Positions 24,661-36,086 of a stretch of DNA of 64,000 nucleotides are shown in pieces. The notes under the pieces are model-generated. The model was not told the origin of the DNA and did not search any database. It saw nothing but the letters and a program-made list of their open reading frames with translations. Each line of letters starts with the position of its first letter. The first letter of the stretch is position 1. The DNA lies in contig QNQO01000672.1 of assembly GCA_003290165.1 (NCBI GenBank), forward strand, positions 372,001 through 436,000, in the 5' to 3' direction. The translations under genes were made by a program, and so were the position numbers. The stretch is from Berberis thunbergii (Eukaryota; Streptophyta; Magnoliopsida; Ranunculales; Berberidaceae).

Positions 24661-24880
24661 TCATCTTCTCTTTCTTTCAAAACTTTTTAAGAACTATTCT
24701 AGTTAGCTCATTGTAGCTCAAGCTGTAACTAGCAACAATTCAGTTGCTTCAGGGCTGCATAATGGCAGTCTTTTGCTGCTGGCTGATCTCCTCGGATAGT
24801 CCCTTGGCATGGTTGGTTGTATATTTTATGCATTGGTGCAGATTAGATACCATTGTTTCCATACGATGAAGTCATGACCT

Positions 24881-25063
24881 TCACAAAATGATGTTGTAGA
24901 TGGACGAGGCGTCAACTACCATGAACTCTTCGATAAGGAAACACTTCTCTCTGTTTAATCCAACCATAGGGTGGGTGGTGGGTGTTAGGTTTTTCTCCTG
25001 TAGCTGCATGTTTTGGAATGCACTAAGGAACATGACATTTAGTGAGCTTCCAGTATCCACCAA
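24881..25063 (-). pseudogene. Element B aspartic protease fragment
   Basis: A short open frame starts at the catalytic region, MVDTGSSLNVMFLSAFQN, so the DTGS active site is intact here, unlike in A, C and D. It runs through REKCFLIEEFMVVDAS and YNIIL. Compared with A and C, a segment between REKCFLIE and EFMVVDAS is missing (the KINLIVVAGE... part), which would remove the flap. It is separated from gag by stops. Confidence 0.7.
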
Positions 25064-25452
25064 AGTTCTCTTTACCTCTCACTTGGCGATAAGGACGAAG
25101 ATGACCAGGGCGTCAATGTGAGGAGAATGTACCCTTTGGAAATCCGCTTCTGTGAATGTCAATGATGGGATCGAGCTGTGAATTTTTATATGTTGTACTT
25201 GTCAGTCCTCAAACTAAGATGGTGTCCGCATCTCGGTCAGTGTCCTCTTGTGAGACATGTTTTATTGTTTTCCTGCAGGATCGACCCCGTGGAAGACATA
25301 AGTGAGCCAGGAGCCTCCTTTTCAGTCTCCTTGAAGCGTTCACTATTTTATTTGCTCGGCCCTTTCTCCTGTCCTAGCCTAGGAACTCCTTGAGTTTGCC
25401 TTTCCTGATCCATTACTCGACTTCTCCTCTGAGGTTTTTGAAATCCTCAGTA

Positions 25453-26345
25453 TCATGTCCGCCTTCCTTGTGGTAGGCCAATATTTGTTTTCATTGTGCC
25501 GAGTAGGGTTCGTTGCTTAGGAGGCCAATTTACTTCTTCCCACTCCTTGATGGAAACAAGGATGTCGGATAGACTGGTGTTGAAAGGGGTGACAGACCTA
25601 GACCAGCTGTAATTCAAGCCGTCATGCCCGGGACGGTCTGGGTTGGTCTTGTTGTCTGTGCGCTTCTCATTGTTATTGTCATCGACCTCTTTCATTTTCC
25701 CCTATTTCCTGCCCTTTGGAATGAAGGGTTTCTTTTCTGACTCCGCCTCTCTCTTGGTGGCCAGTATGTTGTCCAGAGTGATGTATCTCTAGGCATCTCT
25801 GAGCAAGTCTGTCATAGTGCCTAAGGGGTTCAAGGTAAGGAAGTCATAGAGCTTGCCTCTTCTTAATCTCGAAGTGAAAGTCGTGACTGCGGTGTCATCA
25901 CTACAGTGGTCCATGAGGGTCAACTCATCATTAAAATGAGTGACGTACTCCCTTAATGTCTCATCTTGTTTTCTCTTTAGGATCAGCAGATAATGCAAAC
26001 CCCTCTTTAGCTAATGGTTGCCCATAAAGTGTGTAAGGAATGCTAATGCCAACATCCGAAATGAATAGATGGATTTCAGAGGAAAGTTGTGGAACCACAT
26101 TAGTGCCGACGTTTTTAGGGTTGCAGGGAATGATCGACACATTATTGCCTTAGACCCTTTTTTGAGCGCCATAACATACTGAAAGTTGCACAGGTGACCA
26201 GACGTGTCTCCTGTCCCGTCATAAGACTCCAATTTCGATGGGGTGTATTTCTTTGGTAGCGGTTCGTCCATGAATGTAGGGATCGTGAGACTGAACCGCA
26301 CGTCTTGGTTTGTGGCCCCATTACAGAAAGGATTGTGCGAGACAT
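25453..26345 (-). pseudogene. Element B gag, broken
   Basis: Two main open pieces, 26301-26011 and 25998-25789, are separated by a single stop. They read SYDGTGDTSGHLCNFQYVMA and SALMWFHNFPLKSIYSFR, then REYVTHFNDELTLMDHCSDD, the standard Tat gag capsid. A third piece (25695-25453) is Asn/Lys-rich and leads towards the zinc-knuckle region, which is degenerate. The copy is clearly orthologous in layout to gag of A and C. Confidence 0.75.
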
Positions 26346-26788
26346 GCCTGTTGGCTATGGGCGCTGGGTCTTTATTGGTCGCGCCTCTGCCTCTTGTTCA
26401 TTGAGAAGTTGTTGGGGTAGCACGGCTCTCCTAAACATGCTCTTAGGAACTTTCTGGGGAAATAACCCTTTGCTACTCACGGTCACCTTCTACAGGTATG
26501 GGATTCCGTTGTTTAAGAGCCTCCAGCGTCACTGTGATTTCCTGCATCTGGATTTAGAGTAGATCCACCCCCTAGGTTTGCTGCAGCCGACGCCAAAGCA
26601 GGGGTCTGAGGAGCTCCTCCCGTGGCGGTGGTGGAACTAGGAGCTCTCTACCGGTTTGAACATTCGAAGGCTCGACAGCATCTCCGTTGTTGCGATCCCT
26701 CGTTGTCACCATCTCGTTGATTTTCCTGGAAATGGTGGAACTTCAATTTTTTTGAGGAACTCTGTCATTCCGCATGGCGGTGCCAAAC

Positions 26789-27476
26789 TGATTTATTCAA
26801 TTCCAGTTCTCCTTTCTCGCTGCTTACCTAGAACTGCATACGTAGCAAACGTGAGCCAAGGACTAGCCACCTTGTGGTGGTCGATGGAATTCCGATGCTT
26901 AAGTTAGATAACGCTTAGGAGAGGCTTCGAACTGTAAACTGGGTTGTATTACATACCTCTAGTTCATCGACCTTATCACCCTTTCATAGTGGTGGAGTCC
27001 TTCTTCGGCTAGGCCTTTGGTGGCGTAGTTTAGGGTAAGTGATATTGCCGTGGAGATTCTTTCCTAATTGGGAGTTGTCCATGTGGGATAGTTTCCCTAT
27101 ACGACTTGTGATCCTAGATCTGCGGGAGAGGTTTCCCTTTCTGTGTGTTGTCTATGCAAGGAAGTTTCCTTGCCTTACTTATACTCTAATATATATTTTC
27201 GAGTCGAATCCAATGTGTAGTTGGCTTGCCTGTCTTGGGTAGATCTCTTAGATACTTGGCTTAGAGGTCTTATTGGTATTGGTCCTAACTGCGTGATGTG
27301 TGGGCTTTCTGTCTCATTGCAACTAGGACACGACTATCTGAATTCTACCAATGATGGGCTTAGTGCTATTTGGACCTCGCTGGATTAAGCGTGCAATTGG
27401 ACCTAATTCATTATATTGATGAGATTATCATGACACGTGTATGGTGCTGATCAGAGGACAGTTTGATGTATCATCA
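26789..27476 (-). repeat. 5' LTR of element B
   Basis: On the minus strand it runs from TGATGATACATCAAACTG to GAATAAATCA, 688 bp, with the PBS GTTTGGCACCGCCATGCGG just inside. It aligns with the LTRs of A along its length. The next base on the right, 27477, is already integrase-region sequence of E. Confidence 0.8.
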
Positions 27477-27480
27477 ATGC

Positions 27481-28300
27481 TGATTATGTTTTATGTGAAA
27501 TCCACCACGGTACATTTGGAAATCACCCAGGAGGCAAACTCTAGTCTACATAGAAATGATTCTAGGATACTATTAGCCCATAATGCAAGCGGATGCAAAT
27601 AAAATCGTTCACACTTGTGACAAGTGCCAGAGATTTGCCTCATATACTTGCATTCCGGGCAAGAATCTAATCCCGATGAGCAGCCCCTGGCCGTTTGCAC
27701 AATGGGGAATGGACATTGTAGGACCGCTCTTTGTGTCCAACGAAAAGAAATTCCTCTTCGTAGCAGTGGATTACTTTACTAAGTGGTGGAAGTAGAGCCG
27801 TTAGCAAAAATATGAGAAGCCTAAGTCGAAAAATTCATCTGAAAAGTCATAATATCTAGATTGGGAATGCCAAGAGTAATTGTCACTGACAATGGGAAGC
27901 AATTCAAAGGCAAGAAGATCAAATAGTTGTGCAAAAACTTGGACACCCGACCACACTTTTCAACACCATCCCGTTCACAAACTAATGGGCAAGCCAAGGT
28001 CACCAACGGAACGATTTGATAAGCAATCTAAAGGAGGCTTGAAGCATCAAAGAAATTATGGACAACTGAATTGCCTTACATCATTTGGGCTTAAAGAACA
28101 ACAAAAAGAACCCCAACGGGAGAAACCTCTTTTGCCCTCGCATATGGGTCTGAAGCTATGATACTTGTAGGAATTGGCATAACAACATTCAGGATCGAGG
28201 AATTTTGTGCAGAGGAAAAATAACGAAGCACTAAGTGTCGGACTAGATATCCTCGAGGAAAAATAAGAAACGGCTTTTATCAAAGCAACAACTTACCAAC
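27481..28300 (+). pseudogene. Element E integrase, broken
   Basis: The open part at 27583-27795 has the second half of the zinc-binding domain (HTCDKCQRF) and the start of the catalytic core: GMDIVGP and VAVDYFTKW. Further pieces in other frames include VIVTDNG-like wording near 27875 and TPSRSQTNGQAKVTN-like wording near 27965-28010, the region that normally holds the second Asp and the Glu. Stops after FTKWWK and several frameshifts kill it. Homologous to 38770-39412 in D. Confidence 0.65.
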
Positions 28301-28470
28301 ATCGTATGGCCAACTATTATAACAAAAAGTAAAGCCCCGTACTTTCTATATCGGCGACTAGGTACTCCAAAAAATCCAACTCAACACAAAGGAGCTAGAC
28401 ACGGGCAAATTGAATCCGAATTGGGAAGGGCCATACAAAGTAATAAAAATCAATAGACCAAGGACATATA

Positions 28471-30841
28471 TGTAATATCTATGTTTTCAAAAAAAAAAAA
28501 AATTGGTCGGGGTGTACTCAGTTAATGCGGAGGGAGCACATAGCCACCCACCCTTTAAAACACGACCCCCCCCCCCTTTTTTCTTTTTTTCTTCTCTTTC
28601 CTTTTTCTTTTATAGTGCGAGGTTCTTCTTCATCTCCAGTGAGATTTCGTCGGCAGTTTTGGTGATTTCTTCCCCCAAATCTCCTCATCCTCCTCATTTC
28701 TTCCTATCTTCGTTTCTCTTTTGGTTTTCCGCAAAAAAAAAAAATTAGTTTCACATTTGGGTTTGGTGTTGGATTTGTTTAATCAGTTTTTGTAGTTCCG
28801 ATCAACCATGGAGGGGCCTTGGTGGCGTCATTTGGAGCCCTTAGAATCGACATGCTAGGTTGATTTTGGGGTTGGCTGAATTTTTCAAAGCAAATCAGGG
28901 TGCATGTTAATTTCGAGGGTTCTTCGGCGTGAATCCGGGCTTTGGGTGCATGGTTGAGCTTCACATTCATAACTCCGAGTGTTCTTAGACCCATTTCCGA
29001 GCTGTTGTGTGGTTTGGAGGCGATCAGACCGGAGTAGGGAGGTTTCGGCGGGGTGTTTGCCGAATTTTTATTGCCTATAAGTTTTCTTTCCGTCACGCGC
29101 CGCTTGTAATTTAAATATTTTTTCAGTTTTCGGCTAGTTTGCTCACCTTCGAATCCGCCTCACAGTTTTAAAATTTTTGTGGTCCCACATTCGTTGTTTT
29201 GCGAGTTAGGAACTTCGAACTGTAGGAATTGGGTTTTGAAAATCCATTCCGCTCAGGTGAGTGGAACTATAATATTTATTTTGAGAAATAATTATTTGAA
29301 ATCCTTAATTTAAGTTTTACATCATACCGTTGATTGTGAACAATTGAATCCAAATTCGAAATTCGGGGTTCTCGGATATTTCGATGATTGTGTTGGTTAT
29401 TTGTGAATGAATTACGTATTGGGATTTTTGAAAGAATGATATACTTGAATGAAATCGAAGAGTGAATGAATTTTGGTGTGATTAGGCTTTGTTGTATTGA
29501 CATTGGGCTTGTATGCTTCGTTTTCGAGTTTGCATAGTATGTCATGTTTTACCGGGGATTTCGGAGTCTTGAGCATGTATGATAATTGGCTTGAACAAAT
29601 TTATTGTGGTGAATTGGGTCATCTCGGGACTCTGGCATAGTCGTGGTTTTATAAAAATTGCCAAATTGATTATGATTGCACGTCTGTTACCTTTGGTTAT
29701 GTACAAACTCGTCATTTGTGCATGTGGATATTAGTATAAGTGTCTTTATCCCGCTATAATGCCTGTTGTGCCGATGCTTAGGAGCTTGCTCGCATCGTGA
29801 GTTCGATGGCGCTTGAGATGACTCGCACCAGACATTGAGGACGCTATTGCATGTGGCAAGCTTGTTGAGGTGCGGTGAGCTCCCGCACGCACTTGCCACT
29901 ATAGAGTGCAGTTGGACAGGTCTCGAAGGATGTGCTTTGGAGATTACTCGCTTTCCCTCCCAGCGGGCTTGAGTTTGATTGTGTTAGGTTGGCTGTGTTA
30001 GGCCAGTCGTTCGGGATGTTTGAGTTTGTATCCTGGCAGATGGCACCCCATTAGAATACAAACAAGCCCGAAGTGGTACTTGTGCACGTTGTGGGATGTG
30101 TCTGGGTGAGACACATTCGTAGGGTATGCAAGTACCTACGATATGAGACACTTATACATAATTTTTGGTTTCGACTTGATTGCTATACCTAGGAGACTAG
30201 GAAGAACTATGAGATTGTCTTTATTTTCATCGCTTGATATTTACCATGTTTGAATCACGTGTAATGATCGGCATATATCGTAAACTTGTAGTATTGTTGA
30301 ATCTGAAATGCTTGTTTTGTTGCTTGAGCTTAGAAATATTATCTTTAGAGACACGGTGTGATTTAGTCTTTAGAACTTGTTACTTATCATTTATTGTCTG
30401 GCATGAATTTTTCTAGTATAGTATTTTGTTAATTATATTTAGTTTGCTCGCACTAGCTAGCTTTGTGCTTTGCTGACCCCGCAAGGGGTGTGCTTCTTTT
30501 GGAGTGCATGAAGTGTTGGTGTTCCTGCTGATCGTTGTAGGCGCATTTTGTGCTGTTTGGTTGTGTCAACCCTGTACGGGTATGTTTTGCTTCCTCTGTG
30601 TTATCAGGTGTACTATATTGCTATACTAGATGCTTGTATATTGGTTTGTCTTTATGACTCTGGCGGGGCAAATCGAATATACTTATTTTGTTCAAATTTT
30701 ATCGTAGTTTTTATTTCTGTTTCATTCTCGTATCAAGACTGTGTTATATTATGATGTTGTGGTCGATTACGATCCGCCTGTGTTACGGGTTAGTTCACGC
30801 ATCGGCACGCTGCGATTCCCATGGCGGGTTGGGGCGTGACA
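28471..30841 (+). mobile_element. Solo LTR of a Tekay/Del-like chromovirus
   Basis: The insert starts TGTAATATCT and ends GGGGCGTGACA, breaking the alignment between E and D exactly there. The flanks are ATATA (28466-28470) and TTATA (30842-30846), a 5-bp target duplication with one mismatch. The start with an A-run followed by TTGGTCGGGGTGT, the end GGTTGGGGCGTGACA and the 2.37-kb length are typical of Tekay/Del LTRs. No internal coding region or second LTR is present, so unequal or intrastrand recombination has removed it. Minus-strand frames inside are not genes. Confidence 0.8.
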
Positions 30842-31395
30842 TTATAGGTTAGAGAATATGAAGGGGAAACAACTACCACGACAATGTAGAGCACCTGAAA
30901 AAATAATATCAGTGAAACTCCTTTACATCCACCGTTTTGCTTTCAAACGACAAAATTCTAGTTTGGACAAAGAAGTTAGACTAAAAGTTTTTACTCGAAA
31001 AAGAATAAAGCACCACCCAAGTTTTGAGCTACGAGTAAAACCGAGATATATGCATCAAGAAAAAACAAGTTGGGCATGAGCACAAAGATTATGGTCTGAT
31101 ATACCATGAAGTAATAAAGTACCAGGACATACGAGCCTGACTTTTTCACGTCGACTAAAACTTACGACATCAAAATCCAGGCGCAAAAAGTCAGATTTCA
31201 TAAAAGCTTATACATGACTAACTCGTCGAACATAGAAACGCATTTATAAAAACTCGGACAAACAAGTCGGGATCCTACCAGGAATGTCAAAAGCAAAAAA
31301 CTAAGTCTAATAAGTTTGACGGGAAGACATTGTGTACAAACAATGAAAGAAAAACAAATTCTCATTGATCTTTCAGAAAAGATTACATGAAATGT
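30842..31395 (+). other. Element E 3' untranslated region
   Basis: Non-coding sequence collinear with about 39720-40276 of D, sharing for example CCTTTACATCCACCGTTTTG versus CATTTACATCCACCATTTG and AAAAAGTCAGA-type words. It lies between integrase and the antisense gene's stop codon. Confidence 0.55.
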
Positions 31396-33673
31396 TCAAG
31401 AAGCAGCGTTTTCATCAGTAATGATGTCACTTGATGGAACAGACTCGGGCGGGTAAAAAGCTAATTGTTATTCAATACTAGAGTCGCTTGGAGGATTTGG
31501 AACAAATTCTTCTTCATCTTCGAATACTTGCTTAGCATAGCGACGATACTGAAATAGATCCAAACCTTGCAACTTGACAAAATCCAGGAAGTCGTGGCAA
31601 CCGTCAATTATTCTCTTTCAATTTGCTGCATTAGTAGCCTTCAACCTATCGGTGATCGATGAAAGATCAGTCCTAGTAGAAATGAGATCACTATCGATGG
31701 CACAAGCCTGGCAGAAGTTTCCAACTTCACAGTGACAAACTTTGAGATCAGCTGGGCAACCCATGTCATAGAAGACCTCTGATCAACAGTGTATTTTGCA
31801 GCAAGCCTAACAAAACGCTTACCCTCGTTATGTTGAGCTGCCAAATTGGACAACTCCTTCTCAGTGATACCCAACTGAGATCACAACTTCTCCATTTCCA
31901 CCTCGAATGTCTCGCGGTCAGAAGCGAACTTGTCCCGAACGACCTCGACTTTGTTCAGCGAGGTTTGTGCAACCTTTGCATACTTCAAGCACTGCGCTTT
32001 CAGCGGACCAAACTCACTGAGAACATGACAAATACCCAAAGCCTGTCCTTCCAACTTCGTTTAAACAAGCACTACCGGGTCGCGGGCAACCCTATAACCC
32101 AACCCCATCACAGCCGCATAACTGAGATGACTCATTCCTTACATGAGATGCTTAAGGTCTTCATCGAGATGGATGCATGGCGGGCGCACAAACATCTGAG
32201 TCATATTAGCCAACCACCCATGACAACCAACAATGAGATTACGGGCACTATTTTGCACGTCAATCTCAGAAGGCCAACAAAACTTCTCGGGATCAACTGC
32301 GATGAACAGGAAGTAGAGGGGATAGCGCGCAATTTGGAGACAGCCGCAATAGCAAAAGACACAAGGGGTTTAGAGCCCTGACCTCAAGCAGTAAGTCGAT
32401 TTTTCAACAGAGGATCAAACTCGAAGTTGTCTAGAATCTTAGTGCTTTTAGGATTATTGGACATCTTGTTGTCAATAACACGGAAATCATCAATTGACAA
32501 ATTAATAGAACCAGACAAGCCATATAAAGAAAAAAAACCTTTTCTCATGAGCGTCCAAAAGACAAGAAACCTCAATTTTGCTCCTTTCAAGAGCCTGATC
32601 CATCTCCTTAGCTTCCCGAGTGGCAGGATCACCAATATCAAGACCACCCTTCCTAGAAGATATCGAAAAAGGGGGAGCCAAAATTAAACCACGAACTGAG
32701 GTAGCAAGTTTTTCGAGACACGACCATAACTAACCACCAGGAACTTTGAGGGACTAGTCGGCCTCGGTAGCTTCCTCTTCCTGATGCTAGAACCAACATT
32801 ACTAGAGTCTATGGTGACAACAGGAGCAACATGGCTCACAGACTCCCTAATAGATTTTGTCCCCTGGCATACATCTGCATCGCCAAAGCTGACCGAAAGA
32901 GGATGCCCCAACCCCTCGCCAGATACAATGACTTTACTAACATGCGCAGTGGTAGTTCATGATGCACGTGTCGCCATGCGTTATGCACGATCCACCTCAC
33001 TTAAGGTATACAGACCACTATGAGCAATAGCATTCATAGCAATGAAATCCTCCACAGAAACTCAGGGTAAATTATTAAACTGATCACAAAGCTCCCTCTT
33101 CTCTAGAGACAATGACGGTTCATTCATCTTCGACTCTTGAAACGATCACAAAATTTGGTAATTACACAACTTGAAATAGTCTGAAGCAATGGATGCATAA
33201 AACCAAGGCCTCGACCAGCCCCCATACACTTCCCTTAAATTCTGGAAGCAAGATGGATGACGAAGATAACAAATGCGATTAGCTTTTACTCCGAGCCCCA
33301 CCAAGGAGTGCAAAATCCTGACTTTCATAAGAACTGCGGATAAAGTGGTCCTCGCCAAGGTTGCAATCAACACTTTCCAACCATTTGGAACCATTTGAGC
33401 ATGAACCATACCTACGAAATCAAGGTATTCCCAAATAATCTCAAGAGCTGGAAGCCTGAAGTTGGAGTAAAACATGCCGAGGTACAAAGCGATATATCCA
33501 ATCTTTGGATGGCAAGGGCTATCACTATCTTCAGGAAGGATGATCTCGAGACCGGTTGGCAGAGTAGTCATGAAAAAGCTATCTAAAGTTGCTCGCGTCA
33601 CTCGCTTAGGTAAGTAGAAAGCTTCGCAAACATCAAGCATGTCATCACTCAAAACCCTGGAGCTTGACATCAT
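31396..33673 (-). pseudogene. Antisense gene of element E: PF04195-like protein with coiled-coil C-terminus
   Basis: The best-preserved copy. Minus strand from ATG at 33673: 175 open codons to 33146, including TTLPTGLEIILPEDSDSPC and IALYLGMFYSNFRLPALEII, typical of plant putative gypsy-type transposon proteins (PF04195-like, from memory). After a stop come a Lys/Arg-rich middle (RKRKLPRPTSPSKFLVVSYG, about 32790-32730), coiled-coil-like pieces (31874-31641) and a C-terminus PSSDIITDENAAS-stop at 31396. Stops occur at 33146, near 32684 and near 31641. The start lies 294 bp from the LTR at 33968, as in element A. The gene is opposite to gag-pol; its role is unknown. A regulatory or structural accessory role is a guess. 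Confidence 0.7.
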
Positions 33674-33967
33674 TATGAGATGGAAACAAAAGAAAAGGAA
33701 ATCAACAACAGGGAATGAAGGAAATGTAAAAGTAAATATACTGTACCAACTTGCTCATTTTAAAAGGGCAAAAACCCACTCAAGGAAAACTGTACGACAT
33801 ATGACGACCGCGTGAAATCCAAAAATCACGCCGAAACGAACAGACAGACGAGACATCGGAGGGTCAAAAAACTGATAACAGCATTAAATAAGTCCTGACA
33901 GTGGAATTGAAAATTCAACTGTCATATAGTTAGTAGCCACACAAACATGACAACTAGAGGAAGTAGC

Positions 33968-34504
33968 TGATGATACATCAAATAAGACCAACATCACAAT
34001 CATACACGTGGAAAAAATTATCCATCACGAGGATAAAGTATCCAAATACCAGGCCGATGTATAAAGCCCAAAAAGGGTAAATGTGGTCAAAAAAGCCAAA
34101 AATAGGGCTCGTTAAAATAAATCATAATCAAAGGCCAAATCCAGGCCCGATAAAGTTCTCCCTCAAGGGAGAGGAACGTTACATAGAAAATAAGTCGTGC
34201 AGGGAGTTACACCTCCATGAATGTATCCTCGTAAAGAGGAGACTGTTACAGAGAACGTCTTCCATTGTTGCGCCTCACATGCCTAAGTCACGCCGAAGTT
34301 AACTACAACCATTATATAAAGTAAAGGGAACATTCGACAAAGGTATGCAATTTAAATTGAGTTCTGTCTAGTTTTATATTCATCTCCAACTTAGTTACTC
34401 ACTTAAGAATCGGAATGTCTTCGGGCACCAAGAAGGTGGTCTATGGCAACCTAACAGTTGTTTTGCAGGTATTACTTATTGGAGACTAGATTTTGGACAC
34501 ATTA
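33968..34504 (+). repeat. LTR shared by elements E (3' LTR) and D (5' LTR)
   Basis: It starts TGATGATACATC directly after E's polypurine tract and ends GGACACATTA directly before D's PBS. It is 537 bp, shorter than other members, with a terminal CA changed to TA. It is both preceded by a complete 3' region and followed by a PBS and gag, so E and D stand in tandem with one LTR between them. Confidence 0.7.
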
Positions 34505-34524
34505 GTTTACCGCCGTCCGTGGGG
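34505..34524 (+). other. Primer-binding site of element D
   Basis: GTTTACCGCCGTCCGTGGGG lies right after the LTR. It differs from the PBS of C in two or three positions (TTTACC for TTTGGC), a sign of decay. Confidence 0.6.
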
Positions 34525-34612
34525 AATGGCAAGTTTTCTTTTCAAGAAGAGAATCCATAGCGACCAAATTCTCTCAGTTCTAATCAATGATTGAAAACAC
34601 CCTCTAAATAAA

Positions 34613-36030
34613 ATGGCACATTCTCCAGACCCTCAACCTAACAACAATCAAGACAATCCTTTCACTGGAGAAATTGTGCTACCAATAGTGCACATCACAG
34701 ATCCAGAGAGGAACGTCGAAACCACCATGCTCGATAACAGAGAGCCACAGATCGAGGTTGCTCGAACATACAAGGTGCATAGAGGCATCACAACGAACCC
34801 TCGTGTAGACTTGCTCATGGACCAGATGAACCATATGATCAAATTGGTTGAAAAGGTCACCCAAGAGCGTGCTCAATCTGCCGACCCCGTTCAAGTAACA
34901 CCCCAACAAACCAGGCTAATAAAGTATCTGCAGAACAACTTAAAAAAGGGACCCTACAGAGTGATGAGACCCCTGCTTGAATCTCGTTCAGGATCGGAGT
35001 CACGTACCCTAATATATTGTACGAACTAGCAAGATCGCAATTCTCTAACGCACTCACGGTGACTCCTATACCAACAAAGTTCACCCCACCGAAGTTTAAA
35101 GCATATGATGGCACCATTGACCTGATAGACCATTTGTGACACTTTCATCGCATGATGGCGTTGAAAGAAATCACAGAGTCTATCTTATGCAGAACGTTTC
35201 CAACCAATCTAACCTTCGCAGCAATGAGGTGGTTCAACAGCCTACCACCAAGATCAATCTTTAAGGCACTGGCCAAAATGTTCATCACGAGGTTCGACAG
35301 TCAACGGATGAGGAAAAGGCCGCACTATTTGTTCCATATCAAACAAAAACCTGTAGAGGCAATAAGGGAGTACGTTACTCATTTCACTAACGAGTTAACA
35401 ATGATTGACGGATGCAGCGATGACACGGCCGCTGCTACTTTCACCGACAGACTGAAGAAAGGCCCCTTGTTTGACGTTCTAAACCCGGATCCTCCAAAAA
35501 ACATGGCAATTCTATTGAAAACTACTCAAAAGCGCATCACCCTCAATGAGATGATAGTAGCAAAGAAGAGGGATGAGTTGGAAAAGAGACACTATTCATC
35601 CAACTAAGAAGGACAAAAGAACGACAAGCCTAAAAAGAAAAAAAAACAACCAAAATGGCATCGAACAGGAAGCGTTTTTGAATTTGATCAATGAAAGCTT
35701 GGAACATTACAACCTGGAAGATCCAAACATGAGCAATCAATGGGCAAATCATTCACGACTTTGAAAATGAATCGAGTTGAGGTCCTCAAGATCATAACAA
35801 ATTGGGAAGATGTCATCTGGCAGCCCAAAATGAGAGGAGATCTAGACAGGCAAAATAAAAGCAGATATTTCGCCTTCCACGACGACTACGGGCATGATAC
35901 CGAGTTCATTAAGCTGGGGATGCCCAACAGAAGAAAAATTGTGATAGAAGAGCAATCGAGGGTGCTAATATACGTCCTGCATGGCGCATCGGAGAATATG
36001 AGTTATCCAATCGATCTCGAAAGCAATTAA
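34613..36030 (+). pseudogene. Element D gag, broken
   Basis: ATG at 34613 opens a 138-codon N-terminal frame rich in polar residues (LLMDQMNHMIKLVEKV). After a frameshift, another frame (35152-35607) holds the capsid: RWFNSLPPRSIFKALAKMF, then REYVTHFTNELTMIDGCSDD. A third piece (35740-36030) contains YFAFHDDYGHDTEFIKLG, the zinc-knuckle of Tat elements (normally C-x-x-H-x4-GH-x4-C) with both cysteines lost. It follows the PBS by about 90 bp. Confidence 0.8.
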
Positions 36031-36086
36031 TCCAGGATTTACATGAAAAAATTAGACACCAGGAACCTTTTGCACGACGAGCGAGA

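Larger units (their letters stand above)
18640..24719 (+). mobile_element. Endogenous pararetrovirus-like (caulimovirid-like) relic
   Basis: In order, the plus strand shows a coat/gag-like region, a CCHC knuckle, an aspartic-protease region, reverse transcriptase, RNase H, a downstream protein with no integrase motif, and then a TATA box with a poly(A) signal. Lack of integrase and of LTRs, and the presence of a further ORF after RNase H, fit an integrated caulimovirid-type pararetrovirus more than an LTR retrotransposon. The genus is not assigned. Stops and frameshifts are scattered through every gene, so this copy is dead. The left boundary is uncertain; the right one is set by the start of homology between element B and element A at 24720. 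Confidence 0.65.
24720..27476 (-). mobile_element. Element B: 5' part of a Tat-like gag-protease element
   Basis: Minus-strand order: 5' LTR (26789-27476), PBS (26770-26788), gag (about 26301-25453), protease (25063-24881) and the GCATAATGGCAGTCTTTTGC block also found in A at about 12020. Homology to A stops abruptly at 24720, where the pararetrovirus-like sequence begins. The rest of B, including its 3' LTR, is missing or displaced. The right edge of the LTR joins directly to the integrase region of E, so B appears to have inserted into E. Confidence 0.75.
27477..33967 (+). mobile_element. Element E: 3' half of a pol-bearing Tat-like element
   Basis: The segment 27477-28470 plus 30842-33967 matches the integrase and 3' region of element D (38778-40475) nearly collinearly, and then runs further through a complete antisense gene to a polypurine tract (AACTAGAGGAAGTAGC, to 33967) and an LTR at 33968. 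The 5' half is absent: element B interrupts at 27477. A solo LTR of a different family (28471-30841) splits it. Confidence 0.7.

Noticed and set aside
29276..29899. Minus-strand frames inside the Tekay-like solo LTR
   Set aside because: They lie in LTR sequence with no protein-like motif.
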